Shown in pieces: positions 26,101 through 38,358 of a stretch of 64,000 nucleotides of DNA. The notes beneath the pieces are model-generated. The model searched no databases, was not told the DNA's origin, and saw only the letters and a list, made by a program, of their open reading frames with translations. The DNA comes from Psoroptes ovis (taxonomy: Eukaryota; Arthropoda; Arachnida; Sarcoptiformes; Psoroptidae): positions 2,604,001-2,668,000 of the forward strand of contig PQWQ01000004.1 of assembly GCA_002943765.1 (NCBI GenBank), in the 5' to 3' direction. Numbering within the stretch: the first letter of the stretch is position 1; every line of letters begins with the position of its first letter. The position numbers were made by a program, and so were the translations under genes.

Positions 26101-27709
26101 CTCCGTGACGAGCAAGAAATGGCAGCACGAGCTGCTGCAGAACATGATAGATTGAAGCGATTGCGTGAAGAACAAGAACGCTATCAAAAATTGAAAGAAC
26201 AAGAAACCGAGCATGAACGACAGCGACAATTGAGAGCACAACATGAAGCAGCCCTTCGAATGGCTGAAGCTGAACGCGCATCACGCTTACAACGATTGCA
26301 AAATGCTCAAGAATTAGCCGCTTTAAGATATCAGAATACTCATTTATTTAATTCATCAAACATTACAACAAATAGTCTGTCTTATCAACCTGAACCAAGT
26401 TTAGCACTTGATGAACCAACACTAACCAGCAATAATAATAACCAAAGACAATCAACAACAGCACGTCAAATGGATAATTCTGGTCTTGTTGATGCTGCTC
26501 GTATTCGTGCAGAAAAAGAAGCTCTGGCCGAACAAGAACGACTATTACGATTTCAAGCGAGTCAACAGGCATTGGCCCAGCAACAAGCAGCCGAACAGAA
26601 TCGTTTACGAAGATTACGTGAAGAAGAGCTGTTACAAGCTGAAGAAGAACGTTTAGCACGTGAAGCACAAGAACAACAAATACTTCGTGCACGTAATGAA
26701 CAGAATCGATTAATTCAAGCTGCAAGAGAAGCGGCTATACGTGATCCAGCAACAATGTCATATACACCTTATCAAGAAGATTTGAATAAATATCAAACAC
26801 CAAATGTTTCTGCAACACCATCACCATCATCATATGGTAGTTTGAATAATGTACGCACACCAGAACCAATAATTTCTAGGCCTACATACGGATCATCATC
26901 ATCATCACAACCATCATCAAGTGCTCGCTCAATCGGCGATGATTATTCCACTTCAAGACGGCCAAGTATGTAACAAAGCAAACAATTTTAAATGTTTCAA
27001 TCGTTTTATTCTTAATTCACAGATCCAAATCAATTAGATTCACGTCCATTACCATCATCGTCGAAAAATGAATCAAGCTTTAAACCAGCAAAAATAAGCT
27101 TACAAGAGCTGCCACCAGATTTGGATCGTGATGGTATTCCAGGTGTAGCAGGTCGTGATTATCCAACATTGACCGAAATACCGAAAACATCATTTTCATG
27201 TGCTAGACAACCATTGAATGGTTATTATGCTGATACAGGTACAAGTGATGAATTTGGAAGTGAAAATAATTAATTTCTAATAATCATTAATTTCGTTCAA
27301 ATTGTTAATGATAAAGAAACTGCATGCCAAGTTGTACATATGTGTCAAATGGGTGGCGTACAAGATTCATTTATTTGCCCGAACGGTACCATATGGAATC
27401 AGGAAAAATTTGCATGCCAATGGTGGTATGAGGTAAGAATGCAATGAACCAAAAAAAGCGACTTGACATCACTAAAAAAATGAAATATTCTCCATAATTC
27501 TTTTTAATTAGGTCAATTGTGCAACAGCACCATCATTTTATGCATTGAATAATAATCTTTATAAAGCAAAATTTGATGATGACAAGAATGAGCAAAGCTC
27601 ATATGGTTCCACATCATCAGGTATTGGATCAATATCATCACCACCTTCATCATCAGCATCATCATTATCATCGTCATCATCACCATCATCATATTCAAGA
27701 CAGCTTTAA
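23107..27709 (+). CDS. secreted CPAP1-like protein with one chitin-binding domain and a long coiled-coil repeat
   Basis: Five exons: 23107-24150, 24475-26965, 27023-27238, 27317-27432 and 27512-27709, all with GT-AG introns (324, 57, 78 and 79 nt) and consistent phases, give 1354 residues. A hydrophobic segment at about 37-51, ending in ING, looks like a signal peptide with a long N-region. Then come Q/S/P-rich sequence, a charged coiled coil (about 620-975) containing eleven EAAARAAAE units, a second coiled coil (about 1019-1104), and one six-cysteine chitin-binding type 2 domain at C1238-C1292 spaced C-x15-C-x5-C-x10-C-x12-C-x7-C. Motifs GYYAD, CQVVHMC, CPNGT and WW are as in the family. 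Single-domain proteins of this class (CPAP1) are extracellular and bind cuticle chitin; I infer that role. The domain is split by two introns. It is much longer than usual relatives. A serine-rich tail follows. Confidence 0.88.
25381..26100 (+). repeat. coding 60-bp minisatellite (20-residue coiled-coil repeat)
   Basis: Within exon 2, eleven copies of EAAARAAAE alternate with ten-residue linkers such as ERIRRLKAEQ, and a degenerate twelfth follows (EMAARAAAE). The unit is 60 bp. Two neighbouring units, 25561-25620 and 25621-25680, are identical at the nucleotide level, while most others differ by synonymous codons. An extra half unit (30 bp) at about 25771-25830 shifts the repeat register. 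This suggests older copies held by selection on the protein plus a recent duplication. Confidence 0.9.
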
Positions 27710-27859
27710 TTTTTTTGTTTTACAACAATTTTCAACGATTAAAATGCACCAAAAATTCTGAAAAAAAAATCTGAAATAGCAAATCAAATAGCTTCTTTTT
27801 CACATTTTGAAACAAATCAATCAACTTAATATCGATGATGAATGTGAATAATGACAATC

Positions 27860-27865
27860 AATAAA
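27860..27865 (+). terminator. AATAAA polyadenylation signal of the chitin-binding gene
   Basis: AATAAA about 150 nt after the stop codon, in the right orientation. A second AATAAA-like site lies near 28135. Choice between them is inference. Confidence 0.4.
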
Positions 27866-28049
27866 TGAATCAATATTATATTGCAGCGATTGAACAATAT
27901 TCAAATTCATCGATTTCAAATGATATTTATAATTATTATTATTTTTATTTTTTGCCATAATTTTTCAAATATAATTGTTTTTATTCATTTTTTCTGTTCA
28001 ATTCTTAATCGTCGTACCAAAATGGGCAATCAATTTTTGCCTATTTGAT

Positions 28050-28084
28050 GCATCTTATTTTCATTTGTAATGAAAATAAGATGC
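28050..28084. other. perfect 16-bp hairpin between convergent genes
   Basis: Left arm 28050-28065 and right arm 28069-28084 are exact complements around a 3-nt loop (TGT). It sits between the 3' end of the chitin-binding gene and the 3' end of the Wnt gene, so it may lie in either or both 3' UTRs. It has no TA- or TTAA-flanked ends that would mark it as one of the MITEs here. Confidence 0.75.
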
Positions 28085-28161
28085 TGCAAAGGAAAAATAT
28101 GATTATAATTTATATTACAAATATTGAAATGATTAAATAAAAAAAAATTTTTTTTTTGTTG

Positions 28162-28197
28162 TTTATTTTAAATTAGTCTTCTCGAAATTCATTTATT
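28162..28197 (-). terminator. two AATAAA polyadenylation signals of the Wnt gene
   Basis: On the minus strand AATAAA occurs at 28197-28192 and 28167-28162, about 42 and 72 nt after the Wnt stop codon. The first is the simpler candidate. Confidence 0.5.
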
Positions 28198-28238
28198 TAA
28201 TTCATTTTGAAACAAATTCATTTCAAATTTCAATCATT

Positions 28239-30038
28239 TCAATCATTTATGCATTCATATTCGGTGGTCATTGTTGAACATGTTGATTTACAAACAATCG
28301 TACAACAAAACTGAAAAACACAATCACATTGATATGTTTTTAGACGTTGTTTTTTACGATAACCAAGATTACAGCAAATTTTATCACACGGTTCAATTGG
28401 TGGCCATTGTTGTTGGTGTTGTTGATTATATGGTTGTTGACTATCATTATCATAATTATTATTATTGTATTTCAGTGAATTAATTGAATGATTTACACTT
28501 GAATTCGTAATATTTGTAACCGTACAAATCAATGGTTTCGATTGTGAAGATGATGATGACGATAATAATGATGAATTCGATGGCAATGATAGCTGTGTTA
28601 TATTCGATTCTAATGACAAACTAATGTTATTTGTTTTCGTTGTCAAATGTCTTTTCATTAATTTTGTTTTAGATTTTTGTGCTTTCAATTTACATAAATT
28701 TAATGATGGTTTAATGTAAATTAAATCCTTTTTACTTGCTTTCATATCTAAATGATTGAAACGATTATAATTTGGATGATTAAAATCGAGCATTGATATA
28801 TTTTGTATTAATTTTTTTATCTGTTTCAATTGATTATTTTTTTTGTTTTTATATTTTTCATTATTATTATTATTATTAATATGTTTAGCATATTTTTGTT
28901 GAAATTTTTTATCCAACCATTTATATGAAACCATTTTCGCATCAATATAACGATTATATAATAATTGTGTTGCATGACGAAAACCATGTATTGTATGCCA
29001 ACAAGTACGTAATGTGCATGTACCGCTGAAACCATGACATTGACAACGATATATTAGACCATCACGTATCACCTTGAAAGATGGATGAAAAAAACAAAAT
29101 GAATAATCATGAGATTCATTTAAATTGAAAATATTGACAAACTTTGCGTCCAACATTATTATTATGCAAATTTATCAATGAATATGGGGTAAGCGTTTGA
29201 TGTTCAGATGAATCGAGAAATAATCTTGCCGTTTCAACACCGAATTGAATATTATTAGTGCAACCATTCCATTTCCATTCTTGATTCATCGATGATGATG
29301 GCATCGAAACATGATTTTCATTATTATCATTATCTAAATGTTGTGATTTTATTGATTTTTTCGAAAATTTTGATGATGATGATGATGCTGTCATTAAATG
29401 ATCATCATTTTTATCATAATTTTTATTAGTATCATCGGAATCATCATTCATATTAAATAAATCAAATATGTCGATTGGATTGAAATCTTTTTTCATATTA
29501 CGACATGTACAATATGGAAAATTACTTTGTGTACAAGCATCACTGATCGTATAAACAACAGCAGCAGCAAACAATGCATGTGCAAATGATGCTTCTTTTG
29601 TTCCTTTAACATTATTATCAGTAATATTTACATATAAACGATTAAGAGAATTTTGTATCCATGATGAACAATTCCACATTTGTGATTGAAAATCATTATT
29701 TGAATTATAATTTATTAAACGATCATTGAATAATTGTTGACATTCAAATAATGCAATTTGTATGCCTTTACGTATTACTGATAATATTTCTGGATTTTTT
29801 TCACAAATTTTCATTTGTTGTCGATTTAAATTCGGTATACGTTTACAGATCATATTTTGACATGAACAATATATTGATTTATTAATCGATGATAATAATA
29901 ATAATAAAAATATTACTGAACTAAATTTGTAAAAATGATAAATCAAAACAATTATTTTCAAATATTATTCAATAATAAAAATACTTACATAATCAAATAA
30001 ATAAAACGATTCGTAATTTTTGTATTTTTGTGAACCAT
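28239..30038 (-). CDS. Wnt family secreted signalling ligand (divergent)
   Basis: Three exons on the minus strand (30038-29989, 29920-29143, 29072-28239) with 68- and 70-nt GT-AG introns give 553 residues. The small first exon supplies the ATG; an in-frame ATG at 30053 would add five residues. A signal peptide (residues about 13-33) precedes CKRIPNLNRQQ, ECQQLF, MWNC and ASFAHAL blocks. These are followed by EWKWNGC, NLHNNNVGRK and the Wnt signature CQCHGFSGTC, with S292 at the position palmitoleoylated in Wnts, then TLRTCW. The C-terminal cysteine cluster (about 505-553) is CDKICC...CDCVFQFCC...C. Acidic/Ser-rich (about 160-229) and Asn/Ser/Lys-rich (about 340-500) inserts make it longer than usual Wnts (350-400). 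TLRTCW hints at Wnt2, but the subfamily is uncertain. Wnts are lipid-modified, secreted and bind Frizzled. Confidence 0.93.
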
Positions 30039-30295
30039 ATAAATAGTGAACATAATTGTTATCTTGAATAATGATTATTTATTCTTTTTTTACTAATAAT
30101 AATCATTCAATTATTCGATGATTGATGGAATGATGGATTTTTGAATGAATGTTGCATTGAATTTTGTTTCGTATATATAAATTAAAAAATTTGAAAAAAA
30201 TGAATCAAATTAAAAAGTCATTTACATTAGCCGGTCAGCAAAAAATAAAAATAAACGATTCAATTCATTTTCAGAACAGTTTCCGCTCCGATCAC

Positions 30296-30302
30296 ACTGA
30301 AT
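30296..30302 (-). promoter_or_regulatory. possible initiator for the Wnt gene
   Basis: On the minus strand TCAGTG (A at 30298) matches the arthropod initiator and opens a short GC-richer stretch, about 260 nt before the Wnt start codon. There is no clear TATA box 30 nt upstream and no good downstream element, so this is tentative. Confidence 0.2.
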
Positions 30303-33300
30303 ACTTGGTTTTGTGAAAACAAAAATTAAATTTAAAAAAATTAAAACAAATAAAATCAAACGTGCTTTGAATTTTCAATGAATTTGTTGCTAATAAAAAA
30401 AATATTCATTAAATCATTATTATTTAGATGTACATAAGCAAACACACACACACACACATTGTTTTTCATTTGTAATCAATGTCGAAATATTTTAGAAAAT
30501 GATGGAAAAAAATTATAAATAAATTTTCTAATTGAATGAAACACCTGAAAAAATTGAAAAGAATTTGAAAAAAACAAAGTTTTCTAATTAAAGAAACAAT
30601 GAAATGAATCGATGATTATTTTTACCATTGAATTCATTCATTCAATTTGACCAAATGTTCCGAAAATATTGATAATAATAATCAATCATATTGATTAATT
30701 GATTGATTATTGATGAATGATTAATGATTTTTTTCTATAATTTTTTTTCAAATGAAAAAAAAATTTCAAACTTGAAAAATGTACTTTTTTTTCAATTGTA
30801 AAAAATTTATTTTATATGGTATTTCAATTGGAAATAATTGGATAATAATGATAATTATTATTATGACGATGAAAGAAAAATGAAAAAAAAATTCATAGAT
30901 AAATAAATAAAATGAAACCTTTCATTATCATTATAATCAATAAATGTTTAATGAGAATCAAATACACATGCACACAAACATTCATTTATATATATGTTTT
31001 AATCGAAGAACAATTAAATTGTTTTTTTTTATCGAATTTAATCATTTGTGCACACAGGAAACAAACAACATGATGAAAAAAAATATATTTGGAAAATGAA
31101 ATTTTTTTTCATAAGAAAATTCTCGAGAAATCAAAATGAAAACTTTTGAAATTTATTATTTTCGAAGAAATAATCGAAACAAAACTTGATCAATTATCTA
31201 TACGTTTCAATATATAACTGAATATAATTTGCGTATTTTCAATGAACAAATTTTTTTTTTATTTCTCTGAATTTTAAATGAGAAATTTTCTCTGATTCAG
31301 GTTAATTAATCAATTAAAATTTGCTGTTGGTGGTTTTCGATGTTGTTGTTGTTGTTGTTGATTTTGTTTAATTATCATCATTAATTGCTGCTTATATTTT
31401 TTTAAAAAAAATGTTGTCATAGTACTTCATTAAAATCATAAATATCTGTTTTAATTTTGATTAAAAATTTTTTAAATCAAAAGTTTCAGCTTAAATCGAT
31501 ACAAGTTGAATATTATTTGATTTTAGAGATGTTCAATCATTTTAACGATTTCTTGTATGATGAAAATATAAGAATTCAATGAGAATCGAAAATAAACAAT
31601 GAAACAAAATTCGTACCGACAACGTTGAATGTCAAAATTCAAATGAAAATTGGGAATTTTTTTTTTGATAATGAAAAAATAATGCTGATGATCATTCATT
31701 CAATTCAATCATCATGATCATTCATCAAAATTCAAAATTGAAAAAATAAATAAATATCTACGGATTATCAAATCTATCAAAAATGATTATCATCAATGAT
31801 CATCATCATCATCATCATTTTTGATAATAATTACTTTGATAATCCACGTGTGTGTGCGTGCATTTCGTATGTTTGTTTCGTTGAATAAATATTTTATTGA
31901 AACATTGTAATTTAATTTATTTTATACAGTTGAAATTGAAATAGAAAAAATTCATTAAAAAAGAGAATTATGATCGAAATAATAATAATCAAAACAATAA
32001 TCGATTAATGTCAATCGATATTAGTGTGAAATGACTGAGAAGAGAATCACTGAATAAAATATGAAAATTAAAGAAATGTCTTCGAAGAAAAAATTCAAAT
32101 TCAAAAACAAACACGAGAAAAGATTATTTCAAATTGATTTTGACAAATTCTTTGCACTTTTTATGATGATAGATAAACATTATAGACTTCAATTCAATTC
32201 AATTCAATCGATGATGATTCAATACATAGACGTTTTCATAAAATTTTTCAGTGATGACATTTTGTTTCATTTTGTTTTTAATTCAATTTTTTTTTCATTA
32301 TAATTTGATATCAAAAATCGACGACAAATGAAATTGAAAAAATGAAATAAAATTTAATCAACATTAACATTGTTCATCACTTGTGAATGATGATGATGAT
32401 GATGAACATATTATTTATTTATTTATTTTTTCTATTTTTATTTTTTATTTCTTTGTGCTCTTCCCTCTCACTGTCTCTCATTCGCTACCGCTCTTCGTGT
32501 GTCTCTTTACACCATTTAATACGGTTATTAAACAAAAAAAAATTTTTTCAAACAATCAAAAAAAAAATGATTTTAGAAATTTAATTTTAATGAAAACAAT
32601 AATAATAATAATAATAATTGTGAAAAGCCAGACAGAATAATCGAAAACAAACAGAAAATGAAATAAAAACATGATTATTATCACGAATTATTATTATGAT
32701 CATGATTATTATTACATTGTCGTAGATTAAAATTTTTATGTGAAAAATAGAAAAAAAAAAATTTAATATCACAAATGATGACTACAAGTTCAGTGTTGTT
32801 TGAAAAATTTTAAACTTGAATTTTCGAAAGTATATGATCAAACTTATTCAATGTTCACTTGATATAATCTGATATACCCAAAGGAATTTGTTTTATTGCC
32901 GATGATAATGGATGGAAATTCTGCATTTTGAAATTTGTTTTGAAACAAATTTTCATCGAAATGAACTCAGATTAATAAACTAATATTCATTCGTTTGTTG
33001 AGGCACATTTTTGAAAAAGTTTGACTCAATTTTTTTTTATTTTTGAATTTCAAACTTTAATCCTTCATTCTTGCTCGACATAGTCATTGTTTAAATTTTA
33101 ATTTTTATCAAAAATTATTTGTCATCATTTTAATGATTGCCATTTGTCAATTGTTATAATGATATCGAATAAACTATTTCAAACTGGTTAACACAAGTTT
33201 TTCACTGAATTAAAATGGAATTTCATGGATTATTGAATTTTTTTTCCGATGGTATTTGGTATTTCACATAGTCTGGGTTCGAATAAAAAACAATAATAAA

Positions 33301-36300
33301 ACGAATGTACTAATAATGATAAACATATTATGACAAATTCAACAAAAAAAAAGTTGATGAAATTTTTTCGAATAATTTCAAATCGTACATTCCATAGATA
33401 TACAATTATAAACAATCACTCGATAATTATCGAGAAAAAAAATTATTGAAATCAATTCTTCATTACAAAAATGATGATAATGATGATGATGAATGATAAT
33501 TGACCAAAACAAATTGAAAATTTAGTCATTGAAAACATGCAGATAAACAAATACACAAAAATTTCGATGAAAAATATTTACAAAAACAACAAAAGTTATG
33601 ATTATATTTCAAGGGGAATCACACAAAATAAACAAATTTTCAAATGAAATTTCATGAATGAAATCACCAAAAATATTTGATTGTAACCAAATAATAATGA
33701 AAAAAAATCTGATTATAATCATTGAAAATCAATGAATTCGATGAATGAACATGAATTAAAACTTTGAAATCAAATTCCAAAAAGGCAAACATTTCATTCA
33801 TTCATTTATTTTCATTAAAAAAAATTCCTCTTCCTCCACTCAAATTCCTCTTCAATTCAATATTCATTTGTGTTATTTTTTTTCTGATCGTACGACAACC
33901 AACAATTAAATTATGATTAATTAATCTACCACCAAACAAAATATGAGAAAAAAATATGAATGAAAAAAAAATAATAGAAACAACAAGAAGAAAAATAATA
34001 ATAATTTTCATTCATTTATTAATTCAATTTTCTGTAAATAATTGAATTAATTGGAATTTCAGTGGTGAATTCAATTAATCTTTGAAACTATTTTCTTTTG
34101 AAAAAAAAAGTTTTCTGTATTTTCTCATACATTTTACAAATACATTTTGACCGGTTTAATAGCCATAATAATAATGATGATAAAATATGACCAATCATCG
34201 ATGGCGAAGCAATTAATGATCGAATAAAACAAGGGGTCAGACATACACAAATCATAAATCGTTTCTTGTCCTTTTTTTAACATCAATTTTTCCATTGTTT
34301 ACTCTCAGAAATGAGATCTTTTCACCCACAAAAATCACCATAGACGATTCGATGATTCCTGATTCATTAATCTCTACTAGACGATTTTTTTTTCTTATAC
34401 TTTATATGATCAACAATCTAGACATGAATAGCCGAAAAATTTATGATTCCGGAGCCATGATTAATGATGATTTATTATATGATCAAATTAATTTAAAATT
34501 ATTTTCGAATCTAATATTCATTTATTTGTTTTCATTGAGTTTTCATTCAAAGCAGATTGAAGTTTGAGAAAATTATTCAGCACCGAATCGAAAATTTCCT
34601 TTTTTCGATGATCATTTCAATTTTAGATTTTAATTTTTTGTTTATCCTTAATCAATATTATCATCATGATATTTATAATTGTCTTTCAAATTAGCAAAAA
34701 TCGTTGACAATCATCCGATTGAATTTTTCATAAAATTCTCTAATGACATGTGAATGTATTTTCCCCACAATCATATTTTGATTCAAGGATAAAATTTGAC
34801 GAAAAAAAACATTGAAAAAAAATTCCCTGAAACTTGATTGTTTCAGCCAAATTTCATTTTGATCAATCATTTCAATCGAAATAATTTCAAATCATCAATG
34901 ATGTAAATATTGAATAATTTGAAATTTTTATTTTCATCCCCTGAAATTTAATTATTTGTCCATTCATGATTATTTCATAATCTTGGATTTAGGCTGTGAA
35001 TCCATATAATATTTGCTGGATCATGTTCCATTATTTTTATTATGTCTGCTATTTCATTTCAAATCATTTTGAAAAATTCACAAAGTTATAAATATGTCTA
35101 TGATTAATTTGAAATCGATCCAATTATACAACTATTTTTCATTTCAAAATCATTTTTATTTTATTTTTTCATAAATTTTTTATTCATTTTTCTTTAAGAA
35201 AAAAATATTGATTCAATTAAACATTAATATGTAATTATTTATCTATCGATTCATTGAATATTGGCTAAAAGCAATAAATTTTTTCGTATTTTCTCAATGA
35301 TTTTTTTCGTATTAAGTTTCTCATACCTCATGCTTGATTATCATTATTATTATTATCATTGATTTCATTGTAATTAGCATCAATTTTGTTTTTTTTCAAA
35401 TTTATCGTTTTCGGCCGAATATTTGTCTAAGCTATAATTATCTTATCTTGATAATGATTTTCTTATTTTTGTTGAGAAAAAATAAAAAATTTTTTCCGTA
35501 TCAAAACAACTATGAAATTAACATTAATAATGATTAAAGGATTAATTATTGATGATGATTATTATTCAATGATTAATGCAGATAGCGATAGAAGTAATAG
35601 ACAAATTAATAATGACTATTAATATGAGTTGAAAGAGTTAAATATCATCAAAAAGAAGTTTATTTAAACTTTAGGTTTTTTCGTGAAAATTTTTTTATCC
35701 CCTTTTTTTTGTTACTTTGTTCATCGCCACCTTTGAATAAAAGTTTTAAATTTTTTGAATTTGAACTCACATGCCTTGAATTTTTACCATTCAAAAGATG
35801 GCGTATAATTCGCTTCAGATTGTGAATATATTTTTTCATATTGAATTATTAAGTTTTACTAATTTAGAACATGAATCATCATTTGATTGAAAAAAAAAAA
35901 ATGTTGATAATTTTATTCAAAGAAAAAAATGAAAGAAAATAAAATAAAATATTTAGAGTCCAACATGGTAAATATGGAAAAAATATGATTGATAAAAATC
36001 CAAAAAAATATATTAAATTTGATAAATACATCCGCTGAATCTTCTTGAAATTCTTCTTAGATTTAAATTATTCGATCATCCATTAATGTTCCAAAATTCT
36101 CGGCTCTCCATTTGTCTTGGTCATTCGGAATCGGTACGATTGAGTGTGTATTTTTACGTTGGCAGTGATCGTTATGATTCTTGTTCAAAAATATTTACAA
36201 AAATGAAATGAAATTAAAGAAGTTAAAATAAATGTTTGTGTATGAAATATATGTTTGATGGATACATTTTGATTAAAGTGGGCTAAAAAAATATTCATGA

Positions 36301-36517
36301 AATCATGTTCGTAAATGTATGCGTGTTTGTATACGTATTTTAGTATTGTCATCATTATGAATTATTGTTTTGCATGCATAAATTTATAATTGGTATATGA
36401 TTGTGTTTGAAAATTGATGATTACAAATTGATTTCTGTAGTGGTCAAAGAATTTCGCTTTCTTCTCTTCTCGAAATTTTCATCAATTCAATCGTTTTGTT
36501 ATTGATTATTGATTATA
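30303..36517. other. AT-rich intergenic, no firm gene
   Basis: About 6 kb upstream of the Wnt gene without recognisable coding sequence. It may hold Wnt regulatory DNA. A minus-strand exon candidate at 36063-36179 is listed separately. It includes GAT and ATC runs near 31797 and 32386 and a slightly GC-richer pyrimidine stretch near 32460-32520 with no identifiable function. Confidence 0.45.
36063..36179 (-). CDS. weak candidate 3'-terminal exon, unknown protein
   Basis: On the minus strand a 39-codon phase-0 frame runs from just after TTGAACAAG (acceptor-like) to TAA at 36065-36063. It includes THSIVPIPNDQDKWRAENFG, which is compositionally more like protein than the surrounding homopolymer frames. 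I do not recognise it, and no companion exon with a matching donor was found upstream. It could be chance. Confidence 0.18.
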   Translation of the reverse strand, partial: NHNDHCQRKNTHSIVPIPNDQDKWRAENFGTLMDDRII

Positions 36518-36597
36518 TGAGGCTGTCCGAAAAGTTCTTTCCGCTTTATCAATAGAGTTGTTCATGAAAATCGGCCAGAACTTTTCGGACAGTCTAT
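36518..36597 (+). mobile_element. 80-bp palindromic MITE, copy 5
   Basis: It starts TGAGGCTGTCCGAAAAGTTC and ends GAACTTTTCGGACAGTCTAT. TA precedes it at 36516-36517; the right outer bases have mutated. The interior has the shared GCTTTATCAATAGAGTTG and ATGAAAATCGGCC blocks. Confidence 0.8.
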
Positions 36598-38329
36598 CAT
36601 TTTAAATATTTTTAAAATTTACTTTCAGTCAAACATTGACCATCGTTATTATTATTGTATGACATTGAACTTAATATTAGTATATTTTCAAAGATGAACA
36701 ATTGAAAAGAAAAAAATGGACTAAAATTATTAGTGTTTATGCATAAAATAATAATTTTGAACCAATAATTTGACTTCTTTGCATTTTGCATCCATTCAAA
36801 AACATTATGAATTTTAAAACATTTTTCAAAAATCTAAACTGTGGCAGTATTTTTGATTAAATGTAAAATAATTTTTGTTGTATTGCACATTGATTTTACT
36901 TGTAAATAATTTGTAGATTTTGAATTCAAAATTCAAGAAAAAAACTGTATCATTGTTTGAAGAGGCCAACGAATTATTATATGTTTGCTGGTCAAATATC
37001 ATTTTTATAATGATTATTATTCATTGTTACCACAATAATAATATGTTTGAGATGTTTTGTTGTTGAAAAAAAAATGTAATAATATCTATCGAATTTTCAT
37101 ATTTGATATAATGAAAAACATTTTCGTTCAAACAAAGTACATTTTTACTTAAAATTATCAATTTTTACGTATATATTATTATTGGATATTCTATCATATA
37201 ATTATATTTGTTAAAAAGTTATTTTACTTTGAACTGTAACCGTTGTTATCATTATAATTATGATTATTAATATTGTCATTTAATCGTGAATTCGTGCAGT
37301 CGAATTTCAATTCAATTTGCTGTCGATTTTGGCTACAATCAAACAATGTTTTTCAATGTAATCAATGTTTATTTGAATATTTTCTATTTTTCTTCCAAGA
37401 AAAAAAATTGTTTAAATATGGTTCATAATCTAATTTGAATAATATTAAAATTTTAGACAAACATAAATGCATAAATAATGATATTTTTGGCTGGAAATGA
37501 ATAAAAAAGAAATTGAAAGAAGAATATATAAATCTTTGATAATTCTTTAAGAATTCTTTTTCAATCTTTCTTCAATATTTCCATGAGCTTTTATCTTATT
37601 CTAAATTTAAATCAATTTTAGAAACATTGGAATAATGTCTGGAATATTAATGATTGGAATTAGTCATGGAAAATAATATAATGGAAACCCTGTTTTGTTT
37701 TTAGTCAGATTTGAATTATTTGAATTGATTTTATCATTTACGTATTTTGGCAATATAATAGATACATCGTTAAATCTGTAATTTATTTTGTTTTGTTTTC
37801 TTACATCAACATTGTTGCATGTAATTTGTATTCTGATTGGTAGGATTTCCATTCTTAGAAAATTTATTCATGTGTTTCTTTGTGCATATTTAAATATAGT
37901 CAATTTTATGTAAATTAATGTTTTTGCATGTTTTTTGTTTTTGATTTATTTCGGGTATGGAAATTGAAAAAAAATATCGATGATAATATTGATAATAAAT
38001 GAATAAATGAATGAATGGATAATAAATTGTAGATTTTGATGATGAATTATAATGATGGATAAATGAATAAATCGATGAATGATAATAATTATAATAATAA
38101 TTCATTGATTGATGAAATGAAATGAAATGAAAAAAAAAATGTTCAAAATTAAAAATAAAATGATTTGAAATAGAAAAATGTTCTTGTTTTGTTGATTAAA
38201 TAAGCCATAAAATGTGATTTATATTCTCTGAATGATTTGTTTCTTTAATTTTGATTTGAAATTCAAATTTGAAATTCAAGAATAGAAAAAAAATTGATTT
38301 AAAAATAGAAAAAAAACATTCAATCTGTT
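36598..38329. other. AT-rich intergenic downstream of the LHFPL gene
   Basis: No gene was recognised. The sequence is dominated by short AT-rich repeats and ATGAAT/ATTCAT runs near 37980-38130. Confidence 0.5.
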
Positions 38330-38335
38330 TTTATT
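38330..38335 (-). terminator. AATAAA polyadenylation signal of the LHFPL gene
   Basis: Minus-strand AATAAA only about 24 nt after the stop codon at 38359, implying a very short 3' UTR. Confidence 0.5.
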
Positions 38336-38358
38336 GGATTTTTTTCTGTTTAATGAAT

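Noticed and set aside
25092..26284. Long antisense open frames across the coiled-coil repeat of the chitin-binding gene
   Set aside because: They are shadows produced by the repetitive, stop-poor codons of the sense strand (poly Ala/Glu/Arg). They have no start context, introns or motifs.
33275..33283. GGTTCGAAT, resembling a tRNA T-arm
   Set aside because: No acceptor stem, D-arm or anticodon arm can be folded around it and the following bases are poly-A.
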